In this document: positions 39,151 to 49,790 of the stretch, piece after piece
Numbering within the stretch: the first letter of the stretch is position 1
How the letters are laid out: each line of letters opens with the position of its first letter
Assembly: GCA_002104935.1 (NCBI GenBank)
Contig: MCGT01000012.1
Coordinates: 620,001-684,000, forward strand
From: Hesseltinella vesiculosa
Taxonomy: Eukaryota; Mucoromycota; Mucoromycetes; Mucorales; Cunninghamellaceae
Direction: 5' to 3'
DNA length: 64,000 nucleotides
Translations under genes and position numbers: made by a program
Notes under the pieces: model-generated
Databases searched by the model: none
Told to the model about the DNA's origin: nothing
What the model saw: the letters and a program-made list of their open reading frames with translations, nothing else

Positions 39151-39557
39151 ACTTTTTTAAACTGTATGAAATGAAAAAGACTAAAGGGAAGTTTCCTCGT
39201 TGGGAGCAAAAAAAAATAACGACCTCTTGAGAAACGAGTGCCTTATTTTCAATTCTGCAATGCTTTGCCAGCTTTTCATTGTTTGTCATTGAAGAATGTC
39301 TTTCAAGAAGCATCATCATTACGTTTATTTGATGATAAAAGTGGTGCCTTGTCTCGATCACTGGCAAAGAGCAGAGCTCTATTGAGAGCGTTTGCGTTTT
39401 TTTTTTCTTCAAAATAGCTGAAGAATTTTGGTAAAAAGAACTTGAGAGCCCTTTACTCTGTCAGCTTTAACACTTTTCTTACCCTCTATGTGCCTATGGA
39501 TGCTCTAGGTTATAATCTTTAAAATGAAACCAAGAACGCCTTTTCAATGCCACTGTA

Positions 39558-40912
39558 CAGTGGCCGGCCAAAAAAAAGTACCCCTTTTCCGAAAACGGAA
39601 TTGCCCAGTGAAATTCGTCCAATAAGAGCGCAGTGATTTCGTACCCTGAGAGTGCGGGGAATGTTTTTTTTTTTCGCTTCGAATGGTTCTGAAAGTTGAG
39701 GATAAGGCTCAAGTGGTTGCATTGCATTACCGAGGGATCTCTACGACATCACTTAGCCGCCAATTTCATGTTACACGTAGAACGATTAGGCTCACGATAA
39801 AGAAGTACAATGAACGCGGATCATTCGAACGGATGAAAGGATCTGGTCGCCCAAGAAAGCTTTCGAAGTATGACTTGAGTAGTTTGGGACGTTTGGCAAG
39901 AAAGCACAGACGAGCTACATTAGATCAATTACGACTAATGCTTGCTATTAAAGTGAGCAACCGTACACTTCGACGTCACCTACATGCAATGGGCATCCAT
40001 TCGAGAGTTGCCAAGAAAAAACCGTTTATAAACAAACAACAGCGTAAAGCACGAGTCTCTTTCGCTAGAAAACATCTTCACTGGACGCAAGAACAATGGA
40101 AGAAGGTATTATGGTCCGATGAATCTACGTTTGAAATTGGAAAGAATTCCCGCAGGGTTCGCGTATGGAGAAAAGATAATGAAGGCGACCACCCCGATAA
40201 CCTGCAGCCCACTTTTAAGAGCGGACGTACCTCCCAGATGGTGTGGGGAGGCATCATGCATGGACAGAAGACAGAGCTTGTCTTTTTCGAGAAGGAGGGT
40301 GCCAACGACCGCAAGACTTGTAGCACATCCAAGGACTACCTTAAACAGGTCTACAACGGACCTCTTACGACCTTTATGGAAGCCCATGGCAACGATTTCG
40401 TATTGATGGAAGATGGGGCTCCCATCCACAGGAGCAACCTCACCAAGGCTTGGCGTCAAAAGCGAGGGATCGTTAAATTGGACTGGCCGGTGCAGTCGCC
40501 AGATCTCAACCCGATCGAGAATTTGTGGGGTATTATGAAGCTTCGCGTCAATCTTAGATTTCATGAAGGGATGAAGCTTCCTGAGTTCCGGAAGGTTCTC
40601 CAGGAGGTGTGGAACGAGTTTACTGAGGACGACTTCAATAAATACATCTCCAGCATGAGGTTGAGAATGCAAGCTGTTATTTGCAATCGTGGCGGACCTA
40701 CTCGCTATTGATCTCAACTTCAATTTTTTTTCATAAGCACAATGACAAAGATTTTTTTACTAAGGAATAAATATCCGTAACTGAATCATATACGAAATTT
40801 CCAGCAGGATCGATCGATTGGTCTTCAAGAAAGGTTGTATTTATTAACTCTGAAGATTTATGCAAGGTGTGACGGAAAAGGAAAAGGGGTACTTTTTTTT
40901 GTCCGGTCACTG
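39558..40912 (+). mobile_element. Complete Tc1/mariner DNA transposon
   Basis: 1,355 bases bounded by inverted repeats of about 32 bases. The left begins CAGTGGCCGGCCAAAAAAAA and the right, read inward, begins CAGTGACCGGACAAAAAAAA; both continue to GTACCCCTTTTCC with two mismatches in total. Each end is flanked by TA (39556-39557 and 40913-40914), the target duplication of this superfamily. One full-length transposase frame lies inside. The element sits within an older degenerate repeat copy, so it is a later insertion. Confidence 0.95.
39683..40711 (+). CDS. Tc1-type DD34E transposase, 342 aa
   Basis: An intronless frame of the usual Tc1 transposase length. Residues about 5-60 form the first helix-turn-helix (YRGISTTSLSRQFHVTRRTI), followed by the GRPRKLS hinge and a second helix-turn-helix (about 65-120). 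The catalytic triad is complete: D146 in VLWSDESTF, D244 in LMEDGAPIHRS and E279 in SPDLNPIENLWG, with 34 residues between the last two. No stop or frameshift interrupts it, so the copy may be active. It would bind the inverted repeats and perform cut-and-paste at TA sites. Confidence 0.95.
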   Translation: MVLKVEDKAQVVALHYRGISTTSLSRQFHVTRRTIRLTIKKYNERGSFERMKGSGRPRKLSKYDLSSLGRLARKHRRATLDQLRLMLAIKVSNRTLRRHLHAMGIHSRVAKKKPFINKQQRKARVSFARKHLHWTQEQWKKVLWSDESTFEIGKNSRRVRVWRKDNEGDHPDNLQPTFKSGRTSQMVWGGIMHGQKTELVFFEKEGANDRKTCSTSKDYLKQVYNGPLTTFMEAHGNDFVLMEDGAPIHRSNLTKAWRQKRGIVKLDWPVQSPDLNPIENLWGIMKLRVNLRFHEGMKLPEFRKVLQEVWNEFTEDDFNKYISSMRLRMQAVICNRGGPTRY

Positions 40913-40988
40913 TACTGTCGATTTATCGTAGGAAACAGAAACGGGACAACCAAAAAAAATGGGGAAAAAAAGGGGATTTGACAAAAAT

Positions 40989-41050
40989 GCCAGGTTTAGC
41001 CCAACTTGAAAAAGATGGTTACCCAGGTATGACCACGTGGAGGTACTGAC
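40989..41050 (-). ncRNA. Structured ~60-nt repeat element, copy 3 (inverted)
   Basis: Minus-strand copy with terminal stem GTCAG/CTGGC (one G-T pair) and hairpin ACC-tccacgt-GGT; the second hairpin is weak. Five T follow on the minus strand (plus 40983-40987). Confidence 0.28.
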
Positions 41051-42184
41051 ATGCATACCCATCAATGACATGACTTTTTTTCTTGTAGGAAAAGTTTCTT
41101 GGCATTATTTGGTTCTTGTGGACCTTGTTTGGCCTGGTTCCAGCGGGTTCTTGAGTGAAGAAAAAAAAAAGGAAAAATCAAAAAACACGCATTTGACCCT
41201 GAAAAAAAAAGAACTGAGGAGGCAGTCAGCTGGTCATAAAAAGGTGCCAAACTAAAAAGGGTAAAGAGAGGGTTTCAAATGGAAACTCAATTTGCGGTTT
41301 AATTTCCAAATAGAACTAAATTAACTATGTTTGACATAATAGAGATCTACATTCTCCTGGTCTGTGCTTGACATCTTTCATTTCAAAAAGATAGCCTTCT
41401 TTTTTTTTGAACAGTGGCAAGCTCCCGCTTCCATTTTGCTTGTTTTTGGTCGTTTTGGCAAAAAAAAAGCAGAGGAATTCTGGTTACACAACTACTTGAG
41501 AGCATGTTTCTCGGCTAGTTTCATTGCTTTTCCAACGTTATGCTTCCCTATGGATAGCCTTGGTTCGTAGCTTTAAAATGAATCTAAACACGCCTAGGCA
41601 TCATCACCCCATTGTGGTGTAATCGCAATAAACAATAAAGGACAACCAAAAAATCATCAAGAAATTGGTGGGAAAAAAAAGGTGACTGAAACCAAGAATG
41701 TTCTATTGTTGTACCAATAGGAAATCACTTTGTCCCCAGAATGGGCAACGATCGATCAACTGATCGATCTTGATTGCGTCGTTTAAAACAAAGATGCAGC
41801 GTTGGTAAATGTTATTAGAGCGAAGCTTTTTGATCACGTGATTATTTGGTGCGGAATCCCAAATACCCCACAAAAAAAAAAAACTGTTTTGAGCACAGCT
41901 ACTCTCACTCGTATGTTTTCCATTCCTGTTAGACATCACAAGGAAAGGACAAAAGAAGCAGGTAAACACAAAACAAAAAGTATAACAAAGTTTACTAACA
42001 TTTTTGCGGTGGGAACCTAATTTATGGTTTGAATGGCCTAGCAAACTCAAGACCTGGGGAAACAAGTCATAAGCTTGACGAACTTATGGCGGGAAACCCC
42101 AGGCCCGGCTCTCGGCTCGTATTCCAGGGTGTTTTTTCCCGGTGACCGTTGGCTGGAAGGAGGCAGGATGGACAGGATGGTAGG

Positions 42185-42430
42185 ATGGCACGGTTTTTGT
42201 CTTCCCTCCTGTGGGGCTTATGTCCTTTTCCTAAAAGGATTCATAAAAGGTTTTTGTCTTTCCTCTCAAGAGGTTTATGTCCATACCCAAAAAGGATTCA
42301 TAAAAACGAGGTTTTTTTTGTCTTTCCTCTCCGGAGGTTTATGTTCATTTTTTCCTACACAAAAAACTAGAAATCATAAAGGTTTCTTCGTCTTCCCTCA
42401 CAGGGGGGTTATGCTTCTTTTTCCGTAAAT
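42185..42430 (+). repeat. Four tandem units of ~60-75 bp with a short palindrome
   Basis: The unit reads TTTTTGTCTTTCCTCTC, then AAGAGGTTTATGTCC, then AAAAAGGATTCATAAAA, and recurs four times with variation. Each has a CCTC-nnnn-GAGG or CCTC-nnnn-GGGG palindrome followed by TTATG. No coding meaning seen. Confidence 0.65.
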
Positions 42431-42452
42431 AGACAGACATAAGGGTGTGTAA

Positions 42453-42510
42453 GCCAACCACTTCCACGTAGTCACACCTGGGCAACCATGAAAATGGGCT
42501 AGGAGTTGGC
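42453..42510 (+). ncRNA. Structured ~60-nt repeat element, copy 4
   Basis: 58 bases with the same fold but changed pairs: terminal stem GCCAAC/GTTGGC, first hairpin ACT-tccacgt-AGT, second hairpin CCAT-gaaa-ATGG. The following T-run is interrupted. Confidence 0.3.
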
Positions 42511-43986
42511 ATTCTTTCTACTTTCTTTAGATAGTTAAAATTTTAAGAAATAAAACGATGGAAGAGAATGGTGGCGGTAATGACTAGTTTTTTATGTTTA
42601 CTTGATTGCTACATACTGCAAACGCTGTAGCAGTAGATTAAAAAAAGAAAAGTGATGACTGGGAAAAAGAAGTTGCTTCTCATTTCCAACATCCTCATGG
42701 TAGGGAAAGATGAGAATGGAGCAAGCCAAAGTCCAAACTAAAAAGCCCGTTATTTTTTTTTTCGCCAGATATGATTGATATAAGAGATAATATTCTGAAG
42801 CTAGTTCCTCTGCTCGTTTTATTGCTTTTCTTACTTTGACAAACGTGTGAATAAGCCTGGTTATAAATTGTGAAATAACCAAGCGTGTTCAAAAAACGAA
42901 ACGACCAATTTTTTTTTCAGAGGATGGCTATATATGAACCAATGAGAAGTAACGTCGGCCAAGGCTTGATGTTAAAGCAGGACAGTCGAAAGATTCTTTG
43001 ACCGTTTTGTGACAGAAGCATATTGTGAAAGGCAAGAGTGTGGAAGGGAATAATAGGTTTTTGGCGGGATGTGCCTATGGAAGTCTGCGAGCTTTTGCAT
43101 CTTTCAGCTCTGGTTTTTGGCAGTGATTTTTTTTTTTTTTTAAAAAAAAAAATCAATTCAACACTGACTTCTTTTTTAATTACATGAGAGGCAAAGAAAT
43201 GTTGTTTTATTTAATCTTCCCCTTCAAAAGCAACAACCATCAGAACCAGAGCTAGCAAGAACAAGCTTGTCACCATGCTTTTTTTCCGTTTTTTTTTTTT
43301 TCATGTGTACGCGTGAGTAGGCTTGGTTGTAAGCAAATTCAGCCCGCTATTGCTCCATCGATCATCTTTTCGCTGCCGTTTGCTAAAACGGCAAACCCCA
43401 AATTTTTTTTTTTTTTTGGTTTTTCCCACATCCTTTTTTCATCATCACGGCATTCCTATCCCCCTGATTAAGAGGTAGGAATGGCTTGACGAAATACAGC
43501 AGGATGTGAAGAGCTACTTCTTCTCCCTTTGCTTAAACGGCAACGAATAAAAGTTTGAACTGAACCAAATTTGGCAAAGGAGAATGGAGGATTATGCTCA
43601 TTGTTGGGCGCTAGGCCTTCCATCCATTTTGTGCTACGCCTCACCTCTCTCTTTTTTTTTTTTTTTGTCTCCAACGCATGGCTTGCAGGTAAACAAGAAA
43701 ACCAACAAAGTTTAGCCACTAGCATCCTGTCTTATCTCCATTCATACGACCTTTGAAAAAAGGTGAAGTCATAGACTCGAACGAACATCGGTTGCAATGT
43801 TTGGTGGCAATTTGCCCAGCCAGTTTAATGGCTTTCTCACTCTATAAAATAAAAATCAGGGACTTTTTACGAGGCATTTTCCATTTGTTGTTCAATCATG
43901 TGAAAATGAAACGAAAAAACTAAAAATAATCGACTTGGGAAAGAGAGAGAAAGAAAAAATTGGGGGGAGGGGTGAAGAAGTGTATT

Positions 43987-44325
43987 CTACTGCGATCGAC
44001 TGTCGACGCATTCAAAAATGGAAAGCACTTTGTCAGCGGGATCGAGTTGCATAGCGTAGTTTGAATCCATCTTCTTCTCTTTTTTTTTTCCCATCGTTTT
44101 TTTCACTGCTTCGTACGTTTGCACGACAATGAAATGATCTTGACGGAGCATTCTTAGATTTTCAGGCTTATAACCAACGGTTCCCATAGGCATGCATAAA
44201 GCTTGGAAAGCATTAACACTGACCAACTAGCAAGCCTTCAATTTGTGGTGTTGCCATCCTTCCTCAGCTGTTTTGACAAAGAACATTCGCACAAGCTCTC
44301 GCACAATGACCGTTGATTTTGCCAT
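43987..44325 (-). pseudogene. Small ORF with one in-frame TAG
   Basis: A minus-strand frame from the ATG at 44325 reads MAKSTVIVRELVRMFFVKTA, meets a single TAG at 44229-44227, and then continues in the same frame for 79 codons (VNAFQALCMPMGTVGYKPEN, LRQDHFIVVQTYEAVKK) to a stop at 43987. Diverged copies of its 3' part are found near 48070-48150 and, on the other strand sense, near 45150-45210 and 45760-45810. It is therefore the best-preserved member of a repeated family. No family recognised; readthrough cannot be excluded. Confidence 0.4.
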
Positions 44326-44524
44326 GACATCTCGTTATCTCCAAATAAATAACCATCAACATGCTTTCAATTAGGCATGTCTCATTTGAAATACCCTAGA
44401 CTCAATATTTTTATTATTGACAGGACTTTCTCCTTATTTTTCAGACTGCTCTGTGGGAACAAGTGAATCTCAAGGGAAATCTCAATTGAAGACCTTTTTC
44501 ATTTAACTGTATTTTTTTTCCTTG

Positions 44525-44872
44525 TTGTCGGATTCCCGAAAGCCTGCCAGCCAACGGGTGGCATGATCCCTTGGCCGCCTCCCTACTGAGGCCCCTCCAC
44601 CTGGAGGGTAAGCGGGGGATACTTGCCTACCAGTACGCCAAGCTAAAAGAACAGACGTCCTAGCTCCAAGGGCGCAACCCCTCGGCCATTAGGATATCGA
44701 ATGTTCACTCCAAGATGTGAAGGTGCTAGGGCCAGCTAGCACCAAAGAATGATCGCGTAGGAATCACCCCACTCGGAGCCGCAGAAGGTTACCCTTACAA
44801 CGAGAAAAAGCAGCGTTTGGTGGAAACAAGGGGTCTCGCCACCCTCGTATCCACCGGTGAAAAAAAAAAAAA
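44525..44872. other. GC-rich compact block ending in an A-run
   Basis: About 340 bases with clearly higher GC than the surroundings, ending GGTGA followed by 13 A. The minus strand contains a box-A-like TGGCCGAGGGGTT near 44675, but I cannot find a box B or a tRNA cloverleaf. It might be a SINE-like retrocopy. No ORF of note. Confidence 0.35.
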
Positions 44873-46579
44873 GCGAGAAAGTCAACAGAATGGCCTGTCT
44901 TTTATACTTTTTGAAGTAAAATCATGCTTTGGTTTATTTGAAGAATGTTTCAATTTTTTTTTTTTTTCAAAATAGGTGAAGAAATTTGGTAACACAGTAA
45001 CATGACAGCCTTTTACTCTGTGGGTTTTAACGCCTTTTTACTCTATGCAAGTCCGTAGATAGCCTTGGTCTAAACTTTAAAATGAAACCAAGAACGCCTT
45101 GCCAATAGAAGAGCAACATAGCCTAAAAAAATCATGAACAAAACGATGGGAAAAAAAAGGGGATTGAAACAATGCAGTGACAGTGTAATCCCGGTGACAA
45201 ATTGATTTCCATTTTTATGGCCATTGACAAGCGAGTCCCCCCATTATTTTCACATGATTGAAGAACAATGGAGACATTTTTGTAGCTTGCAAGAAGAAGC
45301 TGGTTAAGGAGTTGTCACCTTGCTTTTTTTTGTTTGCTCACGAGTTTTACGATGTGACACCAAGCTTTTTTTTTTTTTCATGCCCTTTCAAACTTGGTGA
45401 CACAATCCTTTTCAACCCTACTCCTTCACCAAATTCGGCTCTACTCTAACTTCATATGTGCGTGTGAGTAGACTTGTAGACTTGGTTTCAAGCAAATTCA
45501 GCCCACCATTGCATCGATAATCATTCGCTGCTAAAACGGCAAACCAACGCACACCCCCCCTTTTTTTTTTTTGGTTTTATCCCACATCCATTTTTCATCA
45601 TCACGCCATCCTATCGCTCGTTGCTGGCACCCTTCCAAATAATGTCAATAAACTATCATGTGTTTGCCTTTTCAAAATAAACGGCTGTTTTCGTCTTTCA
45701 AGAACATTTCAACGAAGCAACACTGCACCGACCAAAAAGGATGAAAAAAAAAAGAGGTTTCAAACTACGCCATGACAGTAACAAATGCCAGATTCATTTT
45801 TTAAATGTCTGATGAAAGCCTTTTTACTTTTTGTTTCTTTGTGGAGAACCTTGGTATGTAGCTTCAAAATAAAATCAGATCAGGTGTACTTCATTTCATT
45901 ATAGAAAAAAAAATAATTAGCTGAAAAAATCGATGTGGGAAAAATATGAAAAAAAGAGGTGGGGTCGTTTCTTTTTGCCTGGCTTAAAACGGCAACGACA
46001 GATAATCAATCAAGACATCTTTGGCTTTTTCCCGTTTACCCTCCCTTTCATATTCTTTTATTTTTAGCTTTCTTCTTTTTCACATGATTGAAGAACAATG
46101 GAAACGTTTTGGGAAAGGCATATTGCTTTCATTTTAAAGTTTGGAATCAAGGATGCGAGAAAGGTGTTCTAAAAGTAAGACGTCAGTACAAGACATCGAG
46201 AAAATGATCTTCAAACGTTGTGATGCCGAGATTCTTCAACTTTTTATTTTAACAGGATGAATAAAAATCAATTGCGTCAAGTTTCATGCAACGACCGATT
46301 TGCTTACTGCCTCCAAGATAGAAATATTTTTTTTTCTCAAGGATAGCCTGTCAGTGCATAGTTTTTAAATCCCCCTTTTTTTTCCTATCGCTTTAATCAT
46401 GTTTTTTTTTTATCATTTCATTGATTTTTTCTGCAGATCAATTGACTAGCATTCTTGGTTTCGTATTATAGTTCAAAGCTAAGTCTATCTAAAGGCACGC
46501 ACAAGGTAAGAAAGGTATTGAAATTGACAGAGTAAAAGGCTGCAAGTTGCTGTGTTACCAAACTTCTTTCACCGGTTTT

Positions 46580-46612
<33 letters not shown>

Positions 46613-46898
46613 ACTGCACAATACGGCTTTGGTTTTTACCATTCTTTGGGACAAGACATCTCTGTTATCATCAAATAAATATTATGATGCTTTTTTAAAA
46701 AAATACAGTTTTATTTTGAAAAAAGGGCAAAGGTATGAGATTTTATTTATTTCAAGTGCAAGGGAAAGGTAGGGTAGGAAAAGGGAAAGGATGCGGGCAA
46801 TGAGCGTTTTTTTTTCTTGTTACTTACCCATTACACCCGAAGGACATAAAGGAACCATTGCCTAATTGGCCAATTTTTGTTAATACCGCTTTTCTCTC

Positions 46899-46991
46899 CC
46901 CCACTCCCACTCCCACTCCCACTCCCACTCCCACTCCCACTCCCACTCCCACTCCCACTCCCACTCCCACTCCCACTCCCACTCCCACTCC
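46899..46991 (+). repeat. (CCCACT)15 hexamer repeat, left arm
   Basis: About 15 perfect copies of CCCACT. The minus strand, (AGTGGG)n, has regularly spaced G3 tracts that could form G-quadruplexes. Open frames through it encode Pro-Thr or Pro-Leu repeats depending on one preceding base and are not evidence of a gene. Confidence 0.95.
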
Positions 46992-47310
46992 CCTCCCCTT
47001 ACCTCCACCCCACCACCAAGGGTATTCAACAAAACTTGACCGCAGAGACTATCAACATACCAAGTTTGTCAGTGAGCGTTTTTTGTTACTCAGCTGCTAC
47101 TTACCTTTGGAACTGTAACAACACCGTAAACAGAGAATTCAAAGTGAGTAACTGGACAAAACAAGCTGCTGCTCATTGCCCAACATCCTTGAGAGGGAAA
47201 AAAAAGAGAGAGAGGGAAAGAGAGAAGAGGGGACAGAAGTCTTGAGTCTTGACAAAGGGAAGGCAGCCAATCCTAGCGAAGGGGAGCCAGGCCAAGCGAA
47301 GGGGAGCCAG

Positions 47311-47379
47311 ACCAAGGGAAGAGACCAAGGGAAGAGACCAAGGGAAGAGACCAAGGGAAGAGACCAAGGGAGAGACCAA
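47311..47379 (+). repeat. 13-bp minisatellite, left arm
   Basis: About five copies of ACCAAGGGAAGAG, preceded by two related AGGGGAGCCAG(A/G)CCAAGCGA-type units. Confidence 0.85.
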
Positions 47380-49489
47380 GAGCAAGTGAAGTGAAAAAAC
47401 GAAGGTAGGAACTTGCCCTTTTTATATTTTTGTAGATGCATCCTTTTTTTTTAAAATGCACGTAAAGCTGTCCTTTGAAAAAAAATGTCCAAAGCAAGTA
47501 AAGCCTGTTCTTGTTCTAAAAAGTAATTTTTTGGATGGAATGCGTGTGGGAAAAACAAAAAAAATGGGAGAGTGGTTTCTCCCTTTACTTAAACGGTAAT
47601 GATCTACTCATATCTTTACGAAAACTTCGAACTGAAACATTTAGAAAGGAGAATGGTCAAAAGGATTGTGTTACCAGAATTGACAGCAAAAAGTGTCAGG
47701 AAAAAAAGCTCCAGGCCATCCAGTCCATTTTCTGCTACGCCTCACCTCTCAATTTTTTTTTCTCAACAGGTCGAATGCATGACTTCAAGTAAACAAGAAA
47801 TGCAACTGTGTTTAGTCATTAACAGCCTGCCTTATTTCCATTCATACCACCTTTGTAAATAGGTGAAGTCATTGGCTCGAAAAAGCACTGCTACCGAAAT
47901 ATTTAGATGTAGATTGCTAGTCAGGTTTATTGATCTTCTCAGTCTTTGAAATGAAATCAGGGCTTTTTACGAAAAGCTTTCCATTATCGTTTCATGTGAA
48001 AATGTTACGAAAAGGCCAAAAATAAATGATGTGGGAAAAAGAAAAGAATGGGGGGAGGGGTGAAGGAATGCTTTCTTGAGGAAAGCTCTTCGTCACCAGG
48101 ATCAACTTACCATAGCGTAGTTTCAAATCCCATTTTTTTCTTTTATTCCCCAATGTTTGCTAACGGTGAGAGAGATGGCTTCTAAAGCAGCCTCATTTTT
48201 TCTTGCTATTATGCATCCCAGCTACTTTTTCAACACGATTGGTAGGAATAAACTTTATGATTTTATATAATTGACATGATATTCTCTATATCTTTTTTTT
48301 TCTGACTTCTGTGTGGGAACCAGTGAGAACCAAGGAGGTTCAGGCAGTTGAGGTGACACCGAGTGTATGTCCAAACCAAGCAAAGCCATGGCTGTCGCTT
48401 GTTCTTGTTCAAAAAGCTATTTTCTGGAATAGGACAATGATGACACGAACATGGATGATGATAGACGTGCAGTGCACAGACCAGTAGCACCAAACTGTCA
48501 GTTCACATCCAAACAGAGATAAATTAATTTAGCCAATCACGTTTCGCCTTCCTTCATTTTTTTTCTTCGGCGTTCACCTTTTTTTCTTTTTTTCTCTGAA
48601 CGTCCTTGTTCCTTTCCGCCGTTGAAAATAATAGAGAAATGACAAGAAATGCAACAGCATCACATCTTTAATCGTAATGTCAAGCAACCATGCCTTTTGC
48701 TCTCGCCATGATCTGCAGAGCTCGATGCTAATCTTTCTTCATTCCGTCAACGACCGACTTGAATCCTTGGCGACTGCATCTGCATTGGAGCAAGGCAATA
48801 GTGCAAGTTGCAAGAGTTATTGTGAATCTGAACGTAAAAGGATAATATTGTTCTTTTGACAGGGATGGCGTGTAAGAGGATGGAAAAATAAGAATGTAAG
48901 GTGCTTGGAAAAATTTCAGATCATCCACGTGTGCTTGTTCCGAAATTGCAGTGCCTCTGCAGTTTTTTATCAATTCACACCAAGGCAGCAAATCATTGTC
49001 ATCATGTCCATTTTTATCGCTAAATCTGACACTCGCATGATCTTAAAGACGTTTACTTCATCAATGGATTTACTCGATCATCTGGCGTGAGCATTGTTTT
49101 TTTTTTCAGCCTCAGAAGTGCTTTTATAAGCAGGCACGTCCATTGGGAAAACCACGACATGACTGTTGTGTGCCTGGAAAAGGAAAATCTGATGTATTCA
49201 GAAGAACGGCTTGCAGATCAACCAGTCGTGCAGTCTCCAGAAAGAAAGGTGGCACCATTTCAAATCGTCAATGTTTTGGAGCTGCTCTGGACGAGGAAAC
49301 GGACGCCACTGGACTAGGTACGACACGGGAAGAGGAAACGGATACATAGGAATAGTTTGTAGACAATTGGTTACGCTTTCGACATCTGGATCACATTTTG
49401 ATAGGCAGGGCAGTATTCACAGACAAGCACCAGGCTTCTGTGCTCGATCAGGAATCGAAAGGGCGGTGCGGAGGTTAAATATGGCCATC

Positions 49490-49790
49490 CAAATTCTTTT
49501 TCATTTTGAAAAAAAAAAAGCAGTATGATGAACAGCACTTTGGAGTGATTGGATCGATTTGATATTTTGTATGGGCGCTGAGATGTATGAATAAAGACAA
49601 TCCTGCAAATACCAGGTCGATTCATCAAGGTTGCCCAGCCAAGTTTTGGTCGATTTCGTTTTAGCACCTCCGACTCATCAGCTAAAAAAGATGAAAAATC
49701 GGCCATTTTCACCAGGGGGTCCCCAAGCGATCAGAGCAACAACCGCAGTTCGCTTTCTACCCATGCGTAATTGTACGCCATTTCACTGAT
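49490..49790 (+). repeat. Diverged dispersed repeat, copy 2
   Basis: Related to 20340-20640. It crosses the inner end of the left arm at 49732, whereas the right arm stops inside the same repeat, so only this copy appears complete. Confidence 0.45.

Larger units (their letters stand above)
37541..45144. repeat. Degenerate dispersed-repeat domain
   Basis: This gene-poor stretch is built of diverged copies of common modules. For example, GAA-TTTGGTAA followed by CCTTTTACTCTGT, then CTATGGATAG/AGATAG and AAAATGAAACCAAGAACGCC, occurs near 39420-39540 and 44960-45100, with relatives at 41500-41600, 45790-45880 and in the inverted-repeat arms. The segment 43260-43470 resembles 45440-45620, and 43490-43990 resembles 47570-48080. 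T/A runs separate the modules. I found no complete transposase or reverse transcriptase in these modules, apart from the inserted Tc1 element. Confidence 0.65.
45145..49732 (+). repeat. Giant inverted repeat, left arm
   Basis: Base x in this arm matches base (109145 to 109149 minus x) on the opposite strand of 59416-64000. All sampled segments are identical apart from homopolymer and short-repeat length, for example 31 A at 46581 against 30 T at 62537, 9 T against 10 A near 48294/60847, and C5 against C4 before the hexamer repeat. The inner end is near a GATC at 49729-49732. The outer end may extend left of 45145, because the right arm is cut by the window edge. The arm is AT-rich and carries only degenerate repeats and chance frames. 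Confidence 0.95.

Noticed and set aside
44640..44720. tRNA gene in the GC-rich block
   Set aside because: Only a box-A-like motif is present; no box B, acceptor stem or anticodon arm can be drawn.
46899..46991. Telomeric or interstitial telomere repeat
   Set aside because: The unit AGTGGG is not the TTAGGG-type fungal telomere and lies internally in a mirrored arm.
46858..47245. Frames with Pro-Thr or Pro-Leu repeats in the hexamer array (and mirror at 61904-62290)
   Set aside because: Any frame across CCCACT repeats is open; the predicted peptide differs between arms by a one-base change.
47139..49712. Many 60-113-codon frames in the inverted-repeat arms
   Set aside because: They appear in both arms only because the DNA is duplicated; composition is random-like and they cross A/T runs.
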